Shown here: positions 12,101 through 24,100 of the stretch, one piece after another | Position numbering within the stretch: the first letter of the stretch is position 1 | How the letters are laid out: each line of letters starts with the position of its first letter | Assembly (NCBI RefSeq): GCF_932526225.1 | Contig: NC_064046.1 | Location: forward strand, 12,239,719-12,303,718 | Reading direction: 5' to 3' | From: Nematostella vectensis | Taxonomy: Eukaryota > Cnidaria > Anthozoa > Actiniaria > Edwardsiidae | Length of the DNA: 64,000 nt | Notes under the pieces: model-generated | The model's input: only the letters and a program-made list of their open reading frames with translations | What the model was told of the DNA's origin: nothing | The model's database searches: none | Program-made: the position numbers and the translations under genes

Positions 12101-15100
12101 TTCGGAGATATAGTGACACAGCATCGAACATACGCGTTTGGGAGGGGGGGGGGGGTAAAATTTGGATTTTTTTTAGGTAATAAACAATGCAACTTATCCA
12201 CTTCTCCGTATACAAATTTAGTACATAGGTTTGGCTGAAAGTGAATTATAAAGTCAGAGTCTTCATCAACATCCCCATCATCTTTGGAGGGTTAAGTATT
12301 TAGAGCAAAATTCTGTCTCTCCGATTTCTTAGCGAAATCAAATCACCAGGATCTGCTAGATTTTTCGAAAAAGTTTGTTCTTAACTGCGCATATTTACTG
12401 CACGACAAAGTGGAACTCGTCCTCTACCGTGTCCGGACATAATTGGCATGTCCGTTCATGAACTGTTACACCTCCCCTTCTCTATTTCGAGGTCATGGTC
12501 GAGGTAAAAATGGTGGCGCAAAGTATGACGCCTCCCCCCCCCCCCCATCCCCCACCCCCCAAGCAAAAAATTAAATAATAATAATGAAATAAAGGGCTTG
12601 TAATTTGTATAAGTTGTCTTTGTTAAAATAGCATTCCATAGTCATGTGATGTGGCGAATCAATAATCACCGGGTTTTTCTAGCTATTTAAGTACCGTAAT
12701 GACTGGTAAAGACGCCCTACTTCAGATAAGCGCCCCTCTTCGATCTCGCATATTGAAATAAGTTCACCCTTCCCTATGAGCACCCCCCCCCCCCCTCCTT
12801 TTTATCTATCTCACATTGACATCCACACACCACACGACGGTTCCTTTTTATCCGTTCATCTTCTATGTCCAATGAGCGCCTCTCTCCCTGGCCCAACTGC
12901 GTACACGAGCTAGTGATACCCGAATCCGCACAAGTACTGCCTAAGGAGGTCCGGTAGTTTAGTTGGAGAAGCTGATATGGAACACTGGACCTTACGTCAA
13001 TCACTTGTGTACTACAGGAGGGACTTCTACATACTAGCTTGTAGTACAAGCTAGTATGTTATTTGTTGCAAAAAACATTGATATGTATAGGTAATCTAGT
13101 TATCTAAATATAGTTTTCCATACTCATATTTATATTATATTATTCTAAATCAGTGTACTTTTACCTTGAACGTCGAAGATTATTTTTGATCGCTATTGCC
13201 TCTCTTGGATCAAGCCACTTGTTGTACCAGAGTAATTAAAACGATAAACCAAAAAGTGAAGCGGACTCTAAAAAGTTTTCGTTGACCGTCGTTGCAGACA
13301 AAACCATTTTTATGAAAAAGGTTTTAAATCAACGACGGGAAAAAACTCTCAAAATTTAATAAAATTACATTTTGAAGAAAGCAAAGCACACATTGCGGTT
13401 GTGAAAGGAAGAAAAGTAAGCAGGAGATGAACACGTATCGATTCTCGAAAAAGTTCTTCCATTATGTACAGTATGTCGTTTTTTGTTAATATACGCAATT
13501 TCTTGTAACGTTTCGTGTTGATACCCCTCCAAAAGTTCTTCTTAGTTGTTAGTAAAAGTATTCTTTATCATTGTAGTATAATCAGCCCTTTTTGTTCCCA
13601 AATTTTATTTATGCTTATATAAGTTTACTGATTGAAATTAGTTTTTTTTTCTTCTGGGTTAAATGGTAATGGTAATTAATATATATTTACATTAGTATAA
13701 AAGTTGTACAACCGGTTCAAAATGGCGGCCAAATCAATATTCATTATTAAATCAGAAATTAAAGCCGAATTGAGTTTGGCTCTATATCCTATCTTGTAAA
13801 ATTGGTAACTTTAGCAAAAAATGCGCAATTCAAGGTAAAAACTGCACATATCCGCCGGACTAATAGTTAGGTACATTTTTTCTTTCTATCCAAATTTTCT
13901 CACGGGCGGTGTCGCGCCCGTGGAGCACCCTCGCGTAAAAGCCGGTTTGCAAAATAAATTAATTTCGGGTCCAAAGTCTTTTCTAATTAAATGTTTTTCT
14001 TTTTCAGTTTACACATTTTATAGTGGAGTTTGGGCAAGGGATTAAAAATTAGTCAAATAACTCTCCCTTTTTTCTCTCTCTAGATTCGCGCGCTACTATA
14101 AACTTACTTTCAACTGCAATTCTGCCTTCGTATACTCAAATTGAATCTCTTTATTCCTAAAATACACCAAAAACTGGAAATCGACTCTGCCAAATTTTCG
14201 TCTTTAATAAGACTTCTTCAGGGCAGACTGAAGAAGGTGAATCGTTACAAGCTTTTTTACATCAGAATAGTGTCGCGAGACGCAAAAACATTACAACTGA
14301 CAAAAACGCGCGCTATGGATAAAAAGAATTTACACATCTCTACGTGGGTTCCTACTACAAAAAAAGTCATCACTATTAAGACCCAGCGGGTAGATAGACT
14401 TAAGCCGATAAGCCCACTGGCCTTCCCTTTCCCTAAGCTGAGCCTCAGAGTTACACTTATCTATAAGTTGTACCATAACATTATTAAGACCTAAATGATT
14501 GTCGCAATGAAAATGTTGATAGATCAGGTCATCCTTAACTCTTTCACTAACCGGTAAACTAGGGTGCTTATTTAACCTACTTTTATGATTATTAAAACGC
14601 TTCCTAAAACTATTGATAGTAGACCCTACGTATTGCTTGCTACACATAGAGCAAGTAATTAGATAAACAACAAAATCTGAGTTACAGTCCAAGTCAAAAT
14701 TAATGACATATTTCTTATTAGTAACTGTACTGTGAAACTCCCGCCCTGTCTTAAGAAAGTTACACACCCTACACCTTTTACCGCCACACTTACCACAACC
14801 TCTAACCTGAGTACTATCCTCTTTAAGAGAGGAGTGCACCAACATATCCTTTAAACTCCTAGGTTTCCTATAAGCCACTAGAAGATTCTAGAACTGGCTG
14901 TAAATTACGAAGAATACCAGGTAAATTAGGTAAAGCTGGATGAAAAGTGACTACAAAAGGTACACGATCATTCTTACCTTTACGCCTGTCTTTCAATGTG
15001 TCGTCCCTAGGAATACGTCTAACCCGGTCAACTTCCCTCCCCACAAACCTGCTGTCATAACAGGGGAGGGAAGTTGACCGGGTTAGACGGATAGCATTGA

Positions 15101-18100
15101 GGGTGTGGTCAACAACAATTCTTACCCCTAAGGACTTGTAACACCTGCACACGATTCCTTAAACCATCACGATAATCAGTTATGTGGATCCAACTTCTTT
15201 ATTAGTGGAAATATTTCCCTTACATGTTTCTCCCACCTTGAATTATCATTTCTCCCCAAATGGAAGTATCATACAGATAATACGCTACGGAGAAAAGGAG
15301 GAACTAGAAAAATCAAGAACATCACCATTGACAATCCTAAGCCAATTGGGGGTAATTGAGGGATACTTTCTACTTCATTGATAAGGCAGAGAGAGGAGCT
15401 GCTCTCCACAAAGACCCAAAAAGCAGGGGCGTACGCAGGATTTTAACAAGTTGCAGTCAAAGCATTCAGAAGCTAAATAAAGGCGTGGCCCCTTATCCCG
15501 CATCCCCGTGAAGAATTCATAACTCCCGCTTTTGGGTTTAAAATTGGCGTCAATGCGTCAGACTTTTCAGAATATTACACGATCCTCTGTCAACCTCGAT
15601 CTGAAATAGGACTTCATTCGTCGCGTGGCACTGAACGACATAACAATATGTTTGGAAATCATCTGTAGATTAACATGATTAAGAAAATTATAGTTTTTAT
15701 CCTCATCATATATATAAAACTACGTGCATAAAAATGAATGAGTAAGCATTTGATTTTTTGCCCTCTGTTTTATTTGATAATAAAACAGTGTTAGTGTGAC
15801 AGCCTTTTTCTTTGGGCCTTCTATTTTATGGGGTGCGTGTAGCTTATTGGATACTGTACGCTAATGTGATTTACGGTGTTTTTAGATTAGTTCTTCTTCT
15901 CGCGATGTTATGGAAATAAAAATGGAGCTCGCACGTAATTGTTTCGGATCCCGACCTTATGTTCACAGTCTTAGTAAAATACTACGAAAAGCAACATCTC
16001 TCCTTTTTTCAATAAATTGTGAAGTACTTTTGTGTAGAAGTATTGATAAACAAACCCGCGCACAACATTATTAATAATCTATTGTACTGATTACGTTTTT
16101 ACAAAATTTAAGACTGAGGCATCTGTTAAAGAACTTATAGCGTTCTGTTCTTACACATATTTATGGTCCCTCTTTTTACTCAAACTCCTATTTATTTTTC
16201 ATTTCGTGTGTGGGAGGGCGAAAAGAGATCGCCGATGTCTAAACGGGATTAATAGCAGGCACGTTCCCAGGATTGGCAGAGAGGGGTTGCGTTGTCATAG
16301 GCATCGTATAGAAAAGCGTATTATTTGAAGTTTCACGCGGTCATAAATTCAACATTTTCTTCTTTTTTTCCCCTTTTTCAATCGTGAAGGATTTACAAAA
16401 TCGTGGAGGACTTTCAAAATCGTGAACGATTTCAAAAATCGTGAAGGATTTTCAAAATCGTGAAGGATTTTAAAAATCGTGAAGGATTTTTAAATCGGGA
16501 ACGATTTTGAAATCGTTAATGATTTCCAAAATCGTGAAGGATTTTGAAAATCGTGAACGATTTCGAAATCGTGAAGGATTTTTGGAATCGTTCACGATGG
16601 CCCAGGACGGTGAACTGATCCAGATTTTTTTGTCAGGCCTGATGACAAAAGAAATCTTAGCATGTAGGGTACATGCTCCGCGGTTGGCAATCGGCCTGAG
16701 AAACCGATTAGCGTAGATCTGCTTTGAAATGCCTTTTGATACTGACAATAAGACTAAGATAGAAACGGTACTCACTTTGCTACAATAGGAAGTGACAGGA
16801 TCTCTTCGCCTACACCCTCAACATCCACAACTAGGGAGATATCATATTTCTTCACTGTAGTAGACACGAAGTCAACCTAGAAAGACATACAGACAGATAA
16901 TCAAAGACTAAAGCCAACATTGTAGATCGTAAGCTGTGTTCCATTGCTAAATTCTATGGCAGCTTCTATGATCTCGAATCATCCATGTTTTACCTGCACC
17001 TTTATTATCAAGCTTTCTAGCTGCAAAAAGTGGGAGTACAGCTTCCATAACGATTGTTTTGAATTAATTTTCGTTAAGTCATTTTATCTCTGTAAACGAA
17101 AAGAAATTTGTCTACCCAATACCAAAAATGGTGCTTTCATTTGCGGATAAAATGAGGCTGTCAAAATGCCAGTGCAGATACCCCACCTATTTTACAATCA
17201 CGATCGTGAATAAGTATAATAAAGAATATAATAGAACTTGATACCATAGGCAAGCAAATGTTTCGTCTTGCATACCATCGTGGTACATGAGCATTCAGTG
17301 TAATAGAGAGATGGGACCATACAGTAATGCAGGACAACGTGAAATTCACAGTACCAATGTTTATAGCAAGGTTTTACACAATCGAGATGCATTACACCTG
17401 AGCTTACGAAGCTTGTTCCATTATCAAGCCTGGCCGTACCTTGATCTCCATCTCACTTTGTGGAGCAATCGTCCCTATGTATGGAGTGATGTCAAACTCT
17501 TTGGGTGCGGGCATTACAGTGCTCCCGGTGTCACTGATGTTGCTGTCCACCAGGCTGTCGCCGATCGAGCCATCCCTGGCACCTCCATCAGCTGGTACTC
17601 GCAGGGTGAAGGTCATGGGAATAAGAGAGGTGTTGACAAGAACACAGGTAAGGGTGTTAACAAAACCTGCGAAGCAGAAAGGAAAAATGGATTGCTTGTA
17701 AGATGAAACAGGCGTGTCCGAAAAAGGCAGAAGAAGGAGAAATGATGGTGATGTGAATTTAGTAAAACAAGAGGAAAAAGGATTGGCAAGGAACTTAAAA
17801 ATGAGTAAATGTGAGAAAGATATGTGAGAGCATTTGGTAAACACACCGAACCTTGTATTTTTAAGAATTCACACACAAGTTGGAGTGAAGCACGATGCAA
17901 GTCGAGGCAAAAAGAAAAAGTGCAAGCCTTCATTAGAAGTTGACATTATGGCTTATTCAGATAAGCCAAAAACCACATACTAACCATAGGAAATTGTGCC
18001 AAACCTCAGCTTTGGAACGTTGAAATGAAACGTTGGGCCAATCACAGAGCCCCTGGAAACAATAAACAATGACATCACAATTTGACTCTACTCTCTTGGT

Positions 18101-21100
18101 CGCACTTTAACCCCACAATACTATTGGACGTCATACCGTTTGCAATCTGTATGGATACCATGTAACTTTTTCTACCTTATGTTGAGCTTGAGTTTCTCAG
18201 GAGATCCTTCAATCGCGAAAGAGAATAACTCATCAAAGTCTCCGAGAATTGGCGAACAGAAGTGGATCTACAGAGAATGGATAACATCAGTACATAAGTT
18301 AAGACCTCTCTTAACATGAAAAAGAAAACATTTGACAAAAGGACTGTATTGTTAAATTCATTCAAAGTTTTGTTTCTCAGTTTCAGGGTAGATCTGTACA
18401 GGACCCGAAATGATCCCAGGACCCGAAACGATCCCAGGACCCGAAATGATCCCCAAAAGTACCCCAACTTATCCTCGGACCCGAGACGATACCGAGGAGT
18501 CCCCGAAATCAACCCAAGGAATTACGGTAATGGACAAAGGGAAAGCAGAATAAATACTTGCAATTCTTGAAGCATAATTAAGGGTTAACAGCGACTCGAT
18601 TTCTAAACAACATGACTTAAAAATATTATATTCCAACACAATACTTCTATTTATTACATTGCCAGGCGTTAAACCCATAAACAGAGTCTAAAATAAATAC
18701 ACAACTTTTAATTGCTACGGAAATACAGCATATATAAACATAGCAAAGCTTTGCTCAGGTCAACCAAACTTTTGACCTTCCATCACACTCTAAACATTTT
18801 GCGGTTCCGACACATGACTCTGACACTCTAAATCTTATTTCCGGTAAACATCACCCCTAAAAATTAATATTCATTCGTAAACCAAACATGTATTTCACCG
18901 CGAAATCCTTGTTCACACGAGCGAGTATTTACCGACACATTTAGGCAGCCGGTTTGGCCGAGAAGATGGAATGACAAAAGCACACTGAGTAATACGCTCG
19001 AACAACCCTTCTACTACCGATGCAAAATGTTAAAAGAGGATGTGGCTTTTGTTGAAAGCAATATTATGTGAGTTTTGAATTTCCTCATGTAGTCGTGCGT
19101 ACACCTCGGCATGATCTCATGATATGATAGGTCCTTTATTCACCGAAAACAAACATGCCAAAAAATAACTTTAAAACATTTTGATTCCTATGAAAAGCAG
19201 CGTGTCCTATCTGTAAAGACTTTCTTTTATGCTTGTTATGTAACAATGATTTATCCTTCCCTGCTAGCAGAGGCCTCTTTTCTCTATATTTCGCTGGGCT
19301 AACTCCAGCCCAGCGAAATACAGAGAAAAGAGGCCTCTGCTAGCAGGGAAGATTTATCCACGCCGGTTTCTTCAAATTACTATCACAAAGAATTGTTAGT
19401 TGACCCCAATTTCAACCACTGTTTTCCCCCCGCAGTCGTATATTAAAATCTTTTAAGATTTATAATATTAAAGAAAGATTTAAAAAGAATAAAGATTTAT
19501 AGTATTAAAATACTATAGTTTTAAGGTAAATTTCCATTTTGTAACACAAACAAAGCTAAATGTTTCATATGCTTTTAAAACTGAAAGCCAATCCTTACAC
19601 ATTCCTTTAGTTGTCCATTACTGTAATTCCTTGGGGTTCATTTCGGGGACTCTTGGGGATCGTTTCAGGTCCCGGGATCAGTTGGGGAACTTTTGGGGAT
19701 CATTTCGGGTCCTGTACAGATCTTCATCTTTTATGGTCAAAACTTCCACACTTCCCACATTGTCAATGAGAAAATCTATTTTTAACGCCCCTCCCATTGA
19801 TACAGCCAATAACTTAAAGCTGCCATGAAGTTTGACTGACAATCAGTTCCTATCTTGAGAATGAGTTTTTTTTTTCCTGTCAAAGATTTGATCAGTTGCG
19901 AATATTCATGTCTATTTCCCTTTTTCTAGATCTTGAAGACCTAGGAGTGCTTGGCTTAGACTTTGACTCTGACATTTGCTGGTTAAAGGCATTCATCGGC
20001 GCACTCATATCAATCTTTATTATCATAGCCTGTGTAGCAAGCGCAAGGAATTAATATAGAACCGACCTCAATTGCTTGGTAGCTTCCTGGTATAACAATC
20101 CCTTGGGATGGAGAGAATGTGAACTGTGGTCCAAACAGCGTGTTGGTAGACAACAAACTAAACACAGAATCTATGTCCCCCTTGTTTGCAATCACAACCT
20201 AAGGAGAACGGGTCATAGACACCATAATTAGTAGACTGTCGGTGCTTTTATGTATGCATGTATTCTAAAGAAAGGCGAATATGTCCCAACAATGCTCTGA
20301 AATATTTTTAATAGTAAAAACTTGAGTACCGTAAATTATCTAATAAACGCCCCCTATCTAAAGAACGCCTCCTATCTAATGAACGCCCCCACTAAGCTTA
20401 GAAGTTTGTAATGAACGCCCCTCTCTAATAAATGCCCCCTCTATTTAACGCCCCCCCCTCCCAGCTTAAAAATAAACGACAAAGGAATTTCGATAATAAA
20501 TAAAATATAATTAATCTGAGTTTGGCTTCTACTGAGTGAGACTTGCTTAATGTCAAGAAAAACTTACTATGCAGGCTTTAATTTAACATGATCGTGACTC
20601 AGACTAGAACCCTACTGAACTTGGTTTTGTTATATTTTCATAGTTTGTAAAGAACGCCCCACTCTAATAAACGCCTCCTATCAATTGAACGCCGCCTGTC
20701 GGACCATCAAAATTTAATAAATGCCCCTGGGCGTTTATTAGATCATTTACAGTATGCAGGAACGGCGGGCATGACAAGAGAATTCCTGGTGATTAAGAGC
20801 AAGAACAACTTTTATGCTTACTAAGAGCATAGCAAGTGGGATCGATGGGTTTAAAAAGGACCTAATACTGGATCTGTTAAAACAGCTTCACTTTTAGATG
20901 GTAATATAAGCAGTGCCTTTCTACTCACCTCATAGGAGTGCTTGGAGTTCACAAAAACATTACCAATGTCCAGTGTGTCAAAAGAGAACTGCACACGAGG
21001 GCCTATTCCCTCACCCCTGACACGCAGGGGAAGGCGGGACTCCCTCCCAGACACATCACAGTACAGGGTACGGGCATAGCTAAAAAGAAATTCATTTAGC

Positions 21101-24100
21101 TAAGAAACAAAACAACCATAGCCATAGCCTATTCATTAGTGTGAGTAAGAAAGATTGGCATTTAAGTTTGGCATTCATTTGTGTAGTAGTATACTGTATT
21201 GTACCTGTGTGACTCTTGTGGTTTGAAGATGATCTCGATCTCTGCTTGAGAGTTTGGCCAGATGTCCCCTTCTACTGGATCAACAGTGATAATGTCATCA
21301 TCAAACAACAGCTTATCATCATTCAGAACCTAAGATAGAGCAAAGTAATCAGTGAGACAAGTTGCCCAGTGATCCCTTGTGACAAGACAGTGATGAAACG
21401 TCCTCGGTAACAGAAAGTGAAATGCCCAGGCCTGTGTGCAGGGTGGTTTAAACAAACCATCCTATTCAACTGGAAGGTCGCTCAAATAAAAGAAGTTATA
21501 AGGCGAGATACATAGTTCTGTTATTAATAGGTTAGTGAGTGAACCACTGTGCCCCAAATCCTTGCTACAGTCCTACGATAGAGATATAAATAGCAGTGTC
21601 AAGAGATATTCTTACATAGTTGTGTTAACAGCTGTATGAACAATTATGAGGTATTTGTACCTGGACTTGGTTCTTGTACTTCCTGGAAATGACTGACAGC
21701 TGGTCTCTTATTGTTAGATCACTTAGGCACTCTTCCAGGAAAATATCCCTCTCTGTACCTTCCTGCATCCTCAAGTCCATGTAGAACCTAAAGTACAGCA
21801 TGGCACAGCATGAGAAGAAACATGGAATACAGTATGAACAGGCTCAGCCAGGAGTGCCAATAATGGGGGGGATTCCTTGTCACAGGCACCAATCCTGACC
21901 TATTAACACCTGTACACATAAATAGGTCAAGATGCTTAGAGTTTTAAGGTATGGAATGCATGTCATTACTGTTAAACATGAAAGCGGGCTATAAAAGGGA
22001 CTTGCCTTAGGCAATTTGTCATCTGTTATTTGACTTGTCATTCGTCATTTCCATAGAGAGAAGCCAGAAAGCTACGGTAACAGTTCGAAATTGGCCGAAA
22101 ACACATCATTGAAGTAATAACAGTCTATTTATTAGCCTTTTGTTGTAACAAAACGAAAAATAAGGTAGGACTAGGTTTTGAGGTGATTTTGCAAATTTGT
22201 TGTTTGTCTGCGCCCACACCTGAATGACGCCATTTGAAATGAGCGGTCACGCTCTGTTTTTGAAATTTGTTTTACAACTCAAACGAGCGACGTGCTGTGT
22301 TCGATTTTCTCAATGACAATTTTTGTTCTTGTTTTTGTAGAGAATTGGCTCCAAACACTTTCCCAAATAAGCCTGAAAGTTCTTTAACCTTCTCTTGTAC
22401 TTTAAAGTTGTCATAGTTTGTTGTACAACTTTACTTTTTGCTATGTTTTCTTCTGGCAGTTTCAAAGGTCTAGTTGTGAATGGCGACGACATGTGCGAGA
22501 GCTTGCGAAAAAGGGGGCAGAGCTATCTCTTTTATAGCGCACGTTCGTGTTTAATGGAGGAGACAGTTTTCCAAAATAGGTCACAATTGTTACTGGATCT
22601 GTGCCTGGTATATTGTTCTCCTGTGCGTTTCCATTTTCTTTATATTTCCTCTTTTTGTCTCCATCTGTTATGCAACGAGCTGCCTTTGTGAGTTACAAAT
22701 ACTATTAAGAATTTACAGTATATGGCTGCAAAAACAGTATTGCAAAATTGTAGATACAAAGGTCATAGGATCATAGCATTCTGCTATAGGTATAACGCTC
22801 TGGTCATATGCTTACCAGTGCAATGACGTATGTTGCTATACCCAGTGAAGTTTACAGATCAATGCTCATCAAAATACCCCTGCTCCTGGTTGTACTGATT
22901 AACAAAGACCTTTTCCTGTACCTGTCTTTTTGTTGCTGTTCCTCTCTCAAGGTAGCAAACTTGGTCCACTTGTAATGGACCATGATATCACTCCGGTTGG
23001 AAATTGTAACAGCTCTGCAAAACCAAAAGAGAATTTGTAACCAGAAACAATAACGTATACCACAAGACACAAAATTGGACAAGAAATACCAAAATCTATA
23101 GTCGAAAATATTCAAAAGATACATGTCAACAGTCAACAGTATTACTTGGGTTTGTTATCTATATTTGCTTATAGCTTTAGTTGTACAATCTACACATGTT
23201 GTAATGTCTTTGACACATCTCTCCTATACCTTCTGGAAGCGCTGGTGATAAATGTATTTTCCATCTTCAATGTATTCTTGTCCAATCTAATGTTGTAGTC
23301 AATGGCGGCTCCATAGAGTGAGATGTAGACATCTTCACCTGTTGGTCAAATAAAACAAGAGGGCATGACATACAGCTCATGCTATTAAAGCCGCATTGTC
23401 ACCAGTTTACTTCCAGTCGATTACGCAACAATCTCTGATAATTTTTAACGGAAAACGCAAAAAATATTTCAAAATATTGGAAGCAGTGTGTCTATTGGAA
23501 GTTTCTTCGAGGATGTGATTGATAATTTAGAGCGGATGGCCTGTTTAATATCTCGGATTCTAATAGATTCTTTTGTCTTTTAATAGTTGAGGTTTCCGTC
23601 GGACCTCCGGAAGTAAACTGGTGACAATGCGGCTTTAAGCCAGAAGCCACAAGAAAAGCAGTTTCCTAAACTGTCAATCTTAGCTTGCTGCCACAAAATG
23701 AATGTGAGTTCCTTAACGACGGCTTACCATAGCCAAACACCCTTTTCTCTGAATTAGCCAATTAGATTAGGAAGTCATGTACTGATTGGTTTTATGGCAA
23801 TTCTAATGCATTTCTGGCTAGTGGCTGACTAGTTGCTACTTGCTAGTGTAGAGATGGGATAGTTTGTTCCCCTTTTGCCATATTCACGTACATACTGTAG
23901 CACATACGGACCATGGTAAGACAAGGGTCATACAGCAGCAGTATAGTCACCTTATATACAGTATGCCTCTTACTAATGGCACATTGTGTCTGTCCCTTGC
24001 GTCAATTTTATCAATTTGTCATTTACCATAGCCATACAGTAGCAGGCCTCAAATTATTGGGAGGAAGATACAGAAACAAAGAAAATATTTGGGGGGCACC

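Larger units (their letters stand above)
11549..16621. mobile_element. ~5.1-kb long-terminal-inverted-repeat element in HYDIN intron 15
   Basis: The ends are inverted copies: GGATCAGTTCACCGTCCTGG at 11549 and its complement ending at 16621. Each end leads into about 220 bp of subterminal repeats alternating AATCGTGAAGGATTT and AATCGTTCACGATTT (11575-11790 and 16378-16600). The interior is AT-rich with no recognisable transposase, apart from a nested Penelope-like remnant. Long TIRs with repeated modules recall Mutator-like or fold-back elements, but the superfamily is not established. It accounts for most of the 5.9-kb intron. Confidence 0.8.

Noticed and set aside
14141-14494. 117-codon plus-strand frame
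   Set aside because: Antisense to the GIY-YIG part of the Penelope-like remnant and the hammerhead-like motif; no homology of its own.
16470-16775. Lys/Phe/Asp-periodic frames on both strands
   Set aside because: Derived from the subterminal repeat modules of the long-TIR element.
17404-17933. Longer frames around HYDIN exon 14
   Set aside because: Only 17440-17666 is exon; the rest is intron sequence that happens to stay open.
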